Below, piece by piece: positions 50,355 to 58,375 of a DNA stretch of 64,000 nt. Made by a program: the position numbers and the translations under genes. The notes under the pieces are model-generated. The model did not search any database. It was not told where the DNA came from and saw nothing but the letters and a program-made list of their open reading frames with translations. This DNA comes from CAYRTD01 sp964528675 (GTDB lineage: Bacteria; Bacteroidota; Bacteroidia; Bacteroidales; GCA-2748055), in assembly GCA_964528675.1 (NCBI GenBank), contig CAZGTU010000007.1, positions 1 through 64,000 on the forward strand, in the 5' to 3' direction. Positions within the stretch are counted from its first letter, which is position 1, and every line of letters begins with the position of its first letter.

Positions 50355-51939
50355 TCGTGGATTTTTCTGGAATAGCTCTGAAAACTGTTTTGTTAAGGGT
50401 TATATTTTTGATAAATCGGGGATATTGTACAGGGATGATGATCTTCTTGACTATTTCGAGAAGGTTGATTCTTTCGCCGATTTTGAAGAAAGAGTGAGGT
50501 ATGCAAATGGTTGTTTCAGTGTTGTTGTTAAAAAGGAAGAAGATCTTTTTATAGCTGTGGATAAAATCCGTTCTATCCCAATGTTCTATGCGCGGATCGA
50601 GGGGAACTGGATCGTTTCGGATAATCCTTATTATATAATCGGCAGAGCAGGATTTTCAGAAAAGAACACCCCTGCAGTTATGGAATTTATGGCTACCGGT
50701 TATGTTACGGGAAATGAAACCCTGGTTGAAGGAGTGAGGCAGGTGCAGGCTTCTGAGATTATTCATCTGAAGCAGGATGATCTGTTTACCAAATTTTACT
50801 ATACCTTCAGGGTAAGTGATACCATTGATGATGAATATCAGGACATGAAGACTGCCGGAATCAGAGTCTTTGAGAATGCCTTCAAGCGGCTTATGGATAG
50901 CATGCAAGGCAGAACGGCAGTCATTCCTTTGAGCGGGGGTTATGATAGTCGTTTTATTGCAGCCATGTTTAAGAAGTTTAATTATGAAAAAGTAATCTGT
51001 TTTACCTACGGAAGAAAAGGGAATCCAGAAATCAAAGTTAGTGCTGAAGTGGCCAGGAGATTGGGTTATGAATGGCATTATGTTGAATATAATGATAAAT
51101 TGATTGATGATTATATTAAAGAAAGCGAATTCCGGGATTACTACCGGTTTGCTTCCAACCTGGTTTCCATGTTTTTTATGCAGGAATATTTCGCAGTGAA
51201 ATATCTAAAGGAAAATGAGCTTATACCGGAAAATAGTGTGTTTATTCCAGGACATTCCGGTGATTTTCTTGGCGGAAGTCAATTGAACAAGCACGGCAAC
51301 CTTAACCTCGAAGAAGATGATAAAGCAATTGTACAACGGATTTATAACGTAAAATACTGCTATAAAAAACCAACCGGGAAAGATATTCCCAGAATCCACG
51401 AGAGAATAAACAAAAGTCTTAAAGAAAAGTATCACGGGAAACAAAGTCATGCTTATTCTATTCACGAGGACTGGGACTTCAAGGAAAAATTGGCCAAGTT
51501 TAATTTTAATTCTGTAACCACTTATACCTTTTTCGGTTACGAGTTTAGGTTGCCATTCTGGGATTCAGACCTTCTGGATTTTTTCAAATATTTACCCTTG
51601 CATGCAAAGATCAATAAATACCTGTATGATGATATTTTAACAAATGAGTATTTTGCGAAATTTGATTTGAATTTCCGGGAAAAATTACAAATGTCGCAGG
51701 GCGATCTACGTATGCTAAAGCTAAAAACCCGAATTAAAAGATACCTTCCTGAATCCGTAAAAAGATTCTTTATGAAGTCTAAGGACGGATTATTTTATAA
51801 TGAAATAACCGCCATCATGAAAAAAGACCTTGAAAAAAGGGAGATTAATATAAAAGTACACGGAAATTCATTCAATTCTCTCATCATTCAATGGTATTAT
51901 TATAAGATCCTGGATCTTTTGAAAGAAAATAAGGCGTAA
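50329..51939 (+). CDS. Asparagine synthase-like protein without the glutaminase cysteine
   Basis: This protein has 536 residues. The N-terminal glutamine-amidotransferase-like fold (about 1-180: FEERVRYANGCFSVVVKKEE) lacks the Cys2 nucleophile (residue 2 is Lys). The ATP pyrophosphatase domain has the PP-loop VIPLSGGYDSRFIAAM (about 203-218) and the late YEFRLPFWDSDLLDFF. Such enzymes in polysaccharide clusters amidate uronic acids or act with free ammonia. It overlaps the GT4 stop by 26 bases and ends the operon. Confidence 0.78.
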   Translation: MKRVFLQNNRGFFWNSSENCFVKGYIFDKSGILYRDDDLLDYFEKVDSFADFEERVRYANGCFSVVVKKEEDLFIAVDKIRSIPMFYARIEGNWIVSDNPYYIIGRAGFSEKNTPAVMEFMATGYVTGNETLVEGVRQVQASEIIHLKQDDLFTKFYYTFRVSDTIDDEYQDMKTAGIRVFENAFKRLMDSMQGRTAVIPLSGGYDSRFIAAMFKKFNYEKVICFTYGRKGNPEIKVSAEVARRLGYEWHYVEYNDKLIDDYIKESEFRDYYRFASNLVSMFFMQEYFAVKYLKENELIPENSVFIPGHSGDFLGGSQLNKHGNLNLEEDDKAIVQRIYNVKYCYKKPTGKDIPRIHERINKSLKEKYHGKQSHAYSIHEDWDFKEKLAKFNFNSVTTYTFFGYEFRLPFWDSDLLDFFKYLPLHAKINKYLYDDILTNEYFAKFDLNFREKLQMSQGDLRMLKLKTRIKRYLPESVKRFFMKSKDGLFYNEITAIMKKDLEKREINIKVHGNSFNSLIIQWYYYKILDLLKENKA

Positions 51940-51981
51940 AAAAAATCTGTTTATTTTATTTAAATAATCTAAGAAAAAAGC

Positions 51982-51989
51982 TAAATTTG
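51982..51989 (+). promoter_or_regulatory. -7 promoter element of tRNA-His (TAAATTTG)
   Basis: This is a perfect TAnnTTTG, 80 bases upstream of the tRNA gene. The spacer 51990-52068 shows no gene. Confidence 0.5.
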
Positions 51990-52068
51990 CACTCCGAAAT
52001 TAATGGACATCATCATTCATTGTTTTATAAGATGATTTTCGATTCATTAATGGAGATATTTTTTAAAT

Positions 52069-52146
52069 GGTGGATGTAGCTCAGCAGGTTAGAGCGCTGG
52101 ATTGTGGTTCCAGAGGTCGCCGGTTCGAACCCGGTCTTCCACCCCA
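52069..52146 (+). tRNA. tRNA-His (GTG anticodon), G-1 and CCA encoded
   Basis: The cloverleaf folds as follows: acceptor GTGGATG with CTTCCAC, D-stem GCTC/GAGC, anticodon stem CTGGA/TCCAG with loop TTGTGGT (anticodon GTG), T-arm GCCGG TTCGAAC CCGGT (first pair G-T). The extra G at 52069 can act as G-1 opposite discriminator C73 (52143), the histidine identity pair. The encoded CCA is 52144-52146. One acceptor pair (position 6:67) is T-T, a mismatch. Confidence 0.95.
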
Positions 52147-52148
52147 GA

Positions 52149-52195
52149 AGAACAGACCCCGAGGGTTTCAAAACCCCTCGGGGTCTGTTCTTTTT
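52149..52195 (+). terminator. Strong rho-independent terminator after tRNA-His
   Basis: AGAACAGACCCCGAGGG pairs with CCCTCGGGGTCTGTTCT over about 17 base pairs (one bulge), ending in five T. The stem is unusually long for a terminator. Confidence 0.88.
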
Positions 52196-52215
52196 AAGGA
52201 AAACAATAGTTCTTT

Positions 52216-52324
52216 AATCCTCTTTCGCTCCGATAGCTATCGGAGCTGCGGCGGACGAGAAGACATGGTTTAATCCCTCGGGGCTTGCCCCGAAAACAAG
52301 GGTCCAGGGCTTGCCCCGGGGTTT
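52216..52324. repeat. Block of short palindromes after tRNA-His
   Basis: CTCCGATAGCTATCGGAG (about 52229-52246) is a perfect palindrome. It is followed by two hairpins with the shared core GGGGCTTGCCCCG and GGGCTTGCCCCGGGG (about 52285-52322), each next to TTTAAT. This resembles REP-like intergenic repeat families. There is no ORF in 52197-52397. Confidence 0.6.
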
Positions 52325-52397
52325 AATACCATTTATTTTTTGCGGTCAATCTGTGATGAAATCAGAATCTATATTGACTCTTCAGACAGTCATTTTA

Positions 52398-53249
52398 CTA
52401 TCCCTTTAGGTATTCCAGATCCCTGATTTCCTCAAATTTTTTCGCAGCTAATTTGGATGAAGGATGAGTCAGAACAGACTCTACACTAACCTCGGGAAGG
52501 AGTTTATCGGCCAGGCCGTTTTTAATAAAAATAAAATTAAACCCGAGTTCATTTGCCCCTACCAGCCGGTATCCTTTCCTTTTGGCCAGTCTATTCATGG
52601 CAACCGGTGATGCACCATGATATAATGGATGTTTTCCGGGATAGCTGTAATCAGCATCATAAGGCACTACAACATTATTCATTCCAAACTCGTTATGGGT
52701 TTCAATTATTACTACCCGTGGATTGATTACATCCAATGCATCCCATATCCAGTAATCATTTCCATCAATATCGATAGATAATAATCCGATCTCACCGGAA
52801 TAGCCTGAATCTTTTATGATTACATTAATATTTTCCCGGGTTACTTTTTTACAAATAAACTCTGGTGCATAAAACCAGGGATGCGGATATTTACTGAAGA
52901 ATTTCTTGCCACGCTTTATACTTTCCGGATTTGCATCAATAAAAAGACCATGCCAACCAAAATTAAAATAAAGGTTGGCTGAATTGCTGTTAACCCCATC
53001 ATCTGAACCAATCTCAACAAAAGTTTTAACATCCATACCAATCACAGAGAATATAAAAAGTAGCTTACCATCCTCTTCAAATTGTGAAAAAACCCGGAAT
53101 CCGGTTTCCGAAAGCGGGGGCAGGTCATTTTTTGTTGCACCATCTCTGTAATAATGAAATAATTGACGCTGGGATATTTGTACGGAAGGAGTGAAGCGGT
53201 TTCGGATCTTTGTGATAAGAAATTTGTCCTTCAGGAAGTTTTTGATCAT
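52398..53249 (-). CDS. FkbM-type SAM-dependent methyltransferase-like protein
   Basis: This protein has 283 residues from the ATG at 53247-53249; a TTG at 53282 would add 11 residues. The SAM motif FVEIGSDDGVNSNSANLYF and LFIDANPESIKRGKKFF fit FkbM-family O-methyltransferases, and IGLLSIDIDGNDYWIWDAL is motif II/III. Its nearest functional context is the polysaccharide operon on the other side of tRNA-His. The substrate is unknown. Confidence 0.72.
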   Translation of the reverse strand: MIKNFLKDKFLITKIRNRFTPSVQISQRQLFHYYRDGATKNDLPPLSETGFRVFSQFEEDGKLLFIFSVIGMDVKTFVEIGSDDGVNSNSANLYFNFGWHGLFIDANPESIKRGKKFFSKYPHPWFYAPEFICKKVTRENINVIIKDSGYSGEIGLLSIDIDGNDYWIWDALDVINPRVVIIETHNEFGMNNVVVPYDADYSYPGKHPLYHGASPVAMNRLAKRKGYRLVGANELGFNFIFIKNGLADKLLPEVSVESVLTHPSSKLAAKKFEEIRDLEYLKG

Positions 53250-53395
53250 CTGGTTATATTTTATTAGCGAATTCTTTAACAAACAAGGGTGTTTATTTCA
53301 TTGATAAAAGTAAGGATTTCTGTTAAAAGAGAGAAGTTTATCCAGGAGATCTGTATGAGTACAATACCTAAAGCCAGATAGGGTGATGAATTAAT

Positions 53396-53432
53396 AAAAA
53401 AGAAAGGAAGCCTCTCTCGAAACTTCCCTTCA
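53396..53432 (-). terminator. Terminator of the WM-repeat gene
   Basis: On the - strand GAAGGGAAG pairs with CTTCCTTTC (one G-T) around a TTTCGAGAGAGG loop, then six T. It is 48 bases after the gene's stop. Confidence 0.8.
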
Positions 53433-53480
53433 TTGCTAACCACTTAAACCTAAAAAAGAAATTATTAATCTGAGCTATAT

Positions 53481-53930
53481 TTAGAATTTTAACATCCAAT
53501 CTTCAAGGACCAGTTCCTTCTCGGTAAAATTTTCGCTATAAGGGAAAGGATTGAGCATCCATTCTTCGAGGTCCATTGCTGTTTCTATTTCTGAGATTTC
53601 AAATGTTTTGGTCATCCAGCTTTCCAGTTCCATGCCTGGGTCCAGAGGAAGCATTTCCGAATTAAAATTCTCTGCTTCTGTCATCCAGTTTTCCAGCATC
53701 AACTCATCTTCAAAGAAATTTTCTTCGGTGGTGAACTCATTTGCACTGGTCATCCAGTTTTCCAATTGAAGTTCTACGTCAAAGACATTTTTTACTTTTT
53801 CAACAATTTTTTCTGAGTTTTCTTTTTTGGATTTCTTTTCTTTATCACCTTTAGTTCCGTCGGCATATACATTTGTTGTTGTTACCAGAATTGCCAGACT
53901 CAGTATGATATGTAAGATGTTTTTCCTCAT
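53481..53930 (-). CDS. Secreted protein with five LExWM repeats, unknown function
   Basis: This protein has 149 residues from the ATG at 53928-53930 (a second ATG lies 9 bases upstream). Signal peptide about 1-23 (IILSLAILVTTTNVYA), then a charged linker (24-48). Five copies of an L-E-x-W-M motif follow: LENWM, LENWM, LESWM, LEEWM and LEDWM, with the Trp at residues 59, 82, 105, 124 and 145. The repeats are therefore 19-23 residues apart, joined by acidic, Phe-rich spacers. It ends exactly at the last repeat (WMLKF). It has its own terminator. I know no function for this repeat. Confidence 0.8.
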   Translation of the reverse strand: MRKNILHIILSLAILVTTTNVYADGTKGDKEKKSKKENSEKIVEKVKNVFDVELQLENWMTSANEFTTEENFFEDELMLENWMTEAENFNSEMLPLDPGMELESWMTKTFEISEIETAMDLEEWMLNPFPYSENFTEKELVLEDWMLKF

Positions 53931-54112
53931 GACTTGCATTTTTACTTGTTCAACGAACCTGACATGTGATAAACAACGCCTGTGCCAAAAAATGCAAACT
54001 ACTGAAAGACAGATATATGTGTGGGATTACTTACATATTAATAATGGTTAAAAATGAACGGTTATGAAACAGGGGTGTACGATATCGGACGGCTTGTTCA
54101 GTAAGCAGAAAA

Positions 54113-54157
54113 ACTCACTTCACTCACTTCACTCACTTTACTCACTTTACTCACTAC
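54113..54157. repeat. Tandem 9-base repeat (ACTCACTT[C/T/-])
   Basis: There are five head-to-tail copies: ACTCACTTC twice, ACTCACTTT twice, then ACTCACTAC. They abut the stop codon of the DUF2147 gene. There are no spacers, so this is not a CRISPR array. Confidence 0.85.
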
Positions 54158-54160
54158 CAC

Positions 54161-54616
54161 TCACCTCTCCCCCTGCTCACGTGTCCAGGCCGTTTCTCTC
54201 CCCATAAACCTCATTCCCATTACATATCCTTTTATTTTGAGGGTGCCGTAATCTCCGTTTTCGAACCACATAAATGCATCATAAGTCTTACCACTTTCCG
54301 GATCGTAAATGGTTCCGTTTTCCCATTCTTTTTCTTTTGAATTATATTCAAATCCTTTTAATAAAAGGAGTTCCAGTAAAGGGCGATCCCTGAGGTCTTC
54401 ATCGGGATTTTCTTTATCTTTTTTCGGAGCACCGTTTTCATATGGTTCTTCCAGCCAGACAAGCTTCCCATAGTATTTCCCGTTTTTGGCTTTGTATATC
54501 CATACCTGTGAGCTGCCTTTTTCTGTTAACCAGTATCCTCGAACCTTATCAGCAGACTGACTGTATAGGGTTACAAAAAGGAAAAAGAAGGACAATGTGA
54601 AAAGTAGTTTTTTCAT
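54161..54616 (-). CDS. DUF2147 family secreted protein
   Basis: This protein has 151 residues. The signal peptide runs to about 20 (LLFTLSFFFLFVTLYSQ). The DUF2147 signature follows: KVRGYWLTEKGSSQVWIYKAKNGKYYGKLVWLEEP, then YDPESGKTYDAFM and LKIKGYVMGMRFMGRETAWTR. It is a lipocalin-like small domain of unknown role, common in Bacteroidota and Proteobacteria. It follows folA by about 30 bases, on the same strand. Confidence 0.88.
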   Translation of the reverse strand: MKKLLFTLSFFFLFVTLYSQSADKVRGYWLTEKGSSQVWIYKAKNGKYYGKLVWLEEPYENGAPKKDKENPDEDLRDRPLLELLLLKGFEYNSKEKEWENGTIYDPESGKTYDAFMWFENGDYGTLKIKGYVMGMRFMGRETAWTREQGER

Positions 54617-54646
54617 AGTTAAAGTTTTAGAAAGATTAGTTTTTAT

Positions 54647-55153
54647 TTATTTTCTCTCATAGATGATGAAAGTGTGCGGAAATTCATTTTTTTCACCTGC
54701 CGGAAATTCTTGTCTTTCCACCTCCTTCCAATCATCATAATTGATGGAAGGGAAAAAAGTATCAGCCTCAAATGCCTGGTGAACTTTGGTGAGATATAAT
54801 TTATTGGCATGGGGAAGGAATTGTTTATAGATCATACCTCCTCCGATAATAAATGCTTCTTCATCTTCCTGTACATTTGCAAGGGCTTCTTCTACCGAAT
54901 ATGCCATCTCGCATCCCTCGAAGTTCTCATTTTCATTATCAGTGATTACAATATTTTTTCGATTGGGAAGAGGACCGTTTGGGAGTGAAAGAAAAGTGTT
55001 TCTTCCCATGATGACTTTATGACCGGTGGTTAGTTTTTTAAAGCGCCTGAGGTCATCAGAAATTTTCCAGAGCAGCTCATTGTTCTTTCCAATTGCATTA
55101 TTTTCTGCAATGGCTACAATGATGGATATGTTTTTATTATAAACCGGGCTCAT
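54647..55153 (-). CDS. folA: Dihydrofolate reductase
   Basis: This 168-residue protein reduces dihydrofolate to tetrahydrofolate with NADPH. ISIIVAIAENNAIGKNNELLWKI opens the fold, HKVIMGRNTFLSLPNGPLPNRKN is the NADPH-binding part, and EAFIIGGGMIYKQFLPHANKLYLTKV completes it. It lies 2 bases after the thyA stop. ThyA consumes methylene-THF and produces the dihydrofolate that this enzyme recycles. Confidence 0.97.
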   Translation of the reverse strand: MSPVYNKNISIIVAIAENNAIGKNNELLWKISDDLRRFKKLTTGHKVIMGRNTFLSLPNGPLPNRKNIVITDNENENFEGCEMAYSVEEALANVQEDEEAFIIGGGMIYKQFLPHANKLYLTKVHQAFEADTFFPSINYDDWKEVERQEFPAGEKNEFPHTFIIYERK

Positions 55154-55155
55154 AA

Positions 55156-55950
55156 TTATACAGATATTTTACCCTTAATATGGGGTTGTGGATTGTAATT
55201 CTTAAGTGTAAAATCTTTATAGCTGAAGTCAAATATATTTCTCACTTCAGGATTCAGGATCATTTCGGGCAAATCGCCGGGTGTACGGGTAAGCTGAAGC
55301 TTAACCTGATCGATATGATTAAGGTAAATATGGGCATCTCCAAGCGTATGAATGAATTCTCCGGGCTCATATCCTGTTTCTCTTGCCATCATCAATAATA
55401 GAAGGGAATAAGAGGCAATATTGAAGGGCACTCCCAGGAAAATATCCGCACTTCTTTGATATAGCTGGCAGGAAAGTTTACCTTCAGCTACATAAAACTG
55501 AAAAAGTATATGACAGGGTGGGAGTGCCATTTTATCCAGTTCTCCGACATTCCATGCGCTTACAATATGCCTTCTTGAGTCGGGTTTTTTCTTCAGGGAT
55601 TCAATAACATTTTTGATCTGATCAATGTGTCTGTCATCAGGTGCCGTCCATGAACGCCATTGATAACCATAAATTTTCCCCAGATCTCCTTTTTCATCGG
55701 CCCATTCGTTCCATATTCTAACCCCATTTTCATTCAGGTATTGGATATTGGTTTCTCCTTTCAGAAACCATAATAGTTCATGAATAATGGATTTTACATG
55801 TAGCTTCTTGGTTGTTAAAAGAGGAAAACCATCCGAAAGATTAAATCGCATCTGATATCCGAAAGTACTGATAGTGCCGGTTCCGGTTCTGTCGTCTTTT
55901 CTTACCCCATTATCCAATGTATACTTCAGGAGATCAAGATACTGTTTCAT
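55156..55950 (-). CDS. thyA: Thymidylate synthase
   Basis: This 264-residue protein makes dTMP from dUMP and methylene-THF. RTGTGTISTFGYQMRFNLSDGFPLLTTKKLH is the N-terminal phosphate loop. The catalytic Cys lies in ALPPCHILFQFYV (about residue 146), with QRSADIFLGVPFNIASY and HIYLNHIDQVKLQL following. The length equals E. coli ThyA. It is in an operon with folA downstream. Confidence 0.98.
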   Translation of the reverse strand: MKQYLDLLKYTLDNGVRKDDRTGTGTISTFGYQMRFNLSDGFPLLTTKKLHVKSIIHELLWFLKGETNIQYLNENGVRIWNEWADEKGDLGKIYGYQWRSWTAPDDRHIDQIKNVIESLKKKPDSRRHIVSAWNVGELDKMALPPCHILFQFYVAEGKLSCQLYQRSADIFLGVPFNIASYSLLLLMMARETGYEPGEFIHTLGDAHIYLNHIDQVKLQLTRTPGDLPEMILNPEVRNIFDFSYKDFTLKNYNPQPHIKGKISV

Positions 55951-56195
55951 ATGCTTTTCTGTTTTTTTATTCCCGCCTACCGGGAATGCCGGTTTGAAAA
56001 ATTCAAGTGCTAAATTTATGCAATTTGGTTTATCTCATGAAAGAATTAACAATTATAATTTAAACAAGTTTTCCTTATCATCGTATGCAATCTAAAATGG
56101 ATTGATTAATTATATGGAGAATGTGCATAAATTGATGCCCTCGTTTTTAGTTGAATTATACCATTATCTCTATATTTACATGAATATTAATATCT

Positions 56196-57020
56196 ATGAA
56201 AAGAAGGCTTATTCTTATTATTAGCCTGCTATTCAGTTTCATCTGCGTCTTGAAGTCACAGGTGAACCTTGTTGCTTCTGATCTGGAAGGATGTGATAGT
56301 CTTCGGGTTGTGGTGTTCATAGACCCCCTGGAGGTCTACGATACATTGACATCTGTTGCATGGAGAGTAAATGAAGAAATAACTGCTTCCGGTGATAGTT
56401 TGACTTTACATTTAAACAATCCGGGCACCTATTCTGTGGAGGCAGTTCTAAATAGTGATTACGAGATATCTCTTGATCAAAATATAAATGTATTTTCTTC
56501 TCCTGATGTTGATTTTGTGTATGCTGATACAACTGCATCCGGCGAGTTTTCGTATGTTTTCCGAAGTCCAGATCAAGAAGCCGATTCTTTAAATTATACT
56601 TATTCCTGGTCCGTTAATGGTGAAGAAGTCGGATTTGAACCAGTTATTATTTATTCATTTAATGAAAGCGGTGAGTATACCATAGGTCTTAACGTTGAAA
56701 ACGACGCAGGGTGCAGCAATGGTCTTGATAAAGATTTATTGATCAGAGAAATATTACAATGTCCAAATGTCTTTACTCCCAATATGGACGGGCATAATGA
56801 TTATTTTAATGTAAAAACAGATGGCAATACCATTTATGATTTCAGAGTGTATTCCCGCTCAGGATTGAAAGTATATCATACAGAATCCCCGACAATTTTC
56901 TGGGATGGAAGATCTTTGTCCGGAATAGAAATGCAACCCGGAATATATTATTATACCATTGAACCTATTAATAATGAAGCTTCTGGGGAAAAAAGCGGTT
57001 TCGTTCACCTCTTTCGTTAA
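56196..57020 (+). CDS. T9SS type B sorting (CHU_C) C-terminal domain protein with PKD-like domains
   Basis: This protein has 274 residues. The signal peptide runs to about 21 (IISLLFSFICVLKSQ). The middle resembles two Ig/PKD-like folds (CDSLRVVVFIDPLEVYDTL; YTIGLNVENDAGCSNGLDKD). The C-terminal 85 residues are the gliding-associated domain: CPNVFTPNMDGHNDYFNV, VYSRSGLKVYHTE, IFWDGRSLSGIEMQPGIYYYTIE. This domain is recognised by the type IX secretion system, so the protein is exported to the cell surface. Its function is unknown. Confidence 0.87.
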   Translation: MKRRLILIISLLFSFICVLKSQVNLVASDLEGCDSLRVVVFIDPLEVYDTLTSVAWRVNEEITASGDSLTLHLNNPGTYSVEAVLNSDYEISLDQNINVFSSPDVDFVYADTTASGEFSYVFRSPDQEADSLNYTYSWSVNGEEVGFEPVIIYSFNESGEYTIGLNVENDAGCSNGLDKDLLIREILQCPNVFTPNMDGHNDYFNVKTDGNTIYDFRVYSRSGLKVYHTESPTIFWDGRSLSGIEMQPGIYYYTIEPINNEASGEKSGFVHLFR

Positions 57021-57163
57021 ACTTCTCATATCTTGATTAATTTTAAATAAGCTATATTCTTTCTAAGTGAAAGATTCAGTTAATTCTGTATTTCCTATAT
57101 TTGGAAATGCAAGAATTATTGAACATTAGAAACTTGCTAATCCATTAACCTAAATCTATCGGG

Positions 57164-58315
57164 ATGCGAGAACATTTTTACAGGTATTCCTTTTTGTTAC
57201 TTTCCGTATTTTTATTTCATTCTCCTGTTTTATTTGCGGCTATAGAAGCTGATTCATATGAAAGTTCGGATGATTCTATTCATGTTTCTGCTGAATTTGT
57301 AACACGGGGAGAGCGCCTGTTTTATGGATTGGTTTACCACGGAGAAAAATCTGTGAATTGCGCAGGATGTCATAATGTCCGTTTTAATCTCAGCGATACG
57401 GTGAACTGGAATCCTGATGCTTATGAAATTTCTCTGAAATACCGGGAAAATAAACCGGAGGATCTTCAGGATGTGTTAATAAACCCCAGAGCTGCGAAAC
57501 TATCCGAAGCGCATGCTGATATTGACCTATCCATAGAAGATATTACCATGATCAAATCTTATATGGATGTGGTTGCAGAAGAGGGATTAATAATGCCAAA
57601 GCCAATGGTAAACCGTTTGATTTTCTTTATTCTTCTGATTATTCTGTTATTATTTTCATTAACAGATTTAATTATTACAAGGAAAATCCCTGCAAAATGG
57701 ATTCACCTTATTATTATCCTTGGTTCAGGTTTTTTTATCACCAAAATTCTTGTAGAGGAAGCGATTGATATCGGCAGATCTGAAAACTATGCCCCGAACC
57801 AACCGCTAAAGTTCTCGCATGCTATTCATGCAGGGCAGAACAAAACAGATTGTTTTTATTGCCATCCTTCTGCAGAGTACAGTAAATCGGCAGGGATTGC
57901 TTCTTCAGGTACATGCATGAATTGTCACCTTATTGTCAGGAGTGGAAGCAGGTCGGGTACCTGGGAGATCAATAAGCTTATTTCCTCATATAATGAAGAC
58001 GAGCATATTGAGTGGATAAAGGTACATCACAATCCCGATCATGTTTACTTTAACCATGCACAACATGTTGTTATTGGAGGGGTTGAGTGCCAGGAATGTC
58101 ATGGAGAGGTGGAAGAAATGCACAGGATTGAACAGGTTTCGGATCTTTCAATGGGATGGTGTATCGAGTGTCATCGTGAAAACGAAGTAAGTTTTCATTC
58201 AAATGAATTTTATAGTAGCTATGAAGAACTGGTTCAGGAAGTCAAACAGGACGAGGTTAATGCAGTCACAGTTGAGAAGGTTGGCGGAACTGAATGTATG
58301 AAATGTCATTATTAA
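57164..58315 (+). CDS. actA: Alternative Complex III subunit ActA, multiheme cytochrome c (six CxxCH)
   Basis: This protein has 383 residues. The signal peptide is about 1-26. The N-terminal part carries one haem site, NCAGCHNV (residue about 66). Two membrane segments follow (about 152-170 and 181-200). A C-terminal pentahaem domain comes next: CFYCH, CMNCH, CQECH, CIECH and CMKCH (the last at the C-terminus). ActA passes electrons from the quinol-oxidising core to ActE or a partner cytochrome, on the periplasmic side. Six haem motifs here, against the five usually described for ActA, suggest a fused monohaem domain. It is the first gene of the operon. Confidence 0.9.
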   Translation: MREHFYRYSFLLLSVFLFHSPVLFAAIEADSYESSDDSIHVSAEFVTRGERLFYGLVYHGEKSVNCAGCHNVRFNLSDTVNWNPDAYEISLKYRENKPEDLQDVLINPRAAKLSEAHADIDLSIEDITMIKSYMDVVAEEGLIMPKPMVNRLIFFILLIILLLFSLTDLIITRKIPAKWIHLIIILGSGFFITKILVEEAIDIGRSENYAPNQPLKFSHAIHAGQNKTDCFYCHPSAEYSKSAGIASSGTCMNCHLIVRSGSRSGTWEINKLISSYNEDEHIEWIKVHHNPDHVYFNHAQHVVIGGVECQECHGEVEEMHRIEQVSDLSMGWCIECHRENEVSFHSNEFYSSYEELVQEVKQDEVNAVTVEKVGGTECMKCHY

Positions 58316-58375
58316 TAATATCTGTTTTTCCTGATTTTGAATTATGAACCTGTTCGTGGTAAAGAATTATACAGT

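Noticed and set aside
52216..52330. Genomic island attachment site at tRNA-His
   Set aside because: No integrase and no repeated tRNA 3' end are visible within the window.
54113..54165. Tandem repeats considered as a CRISPR array
   Set aside because: Units are 9 bases long and head-to-tail with no spacers, and there are no cas genes.
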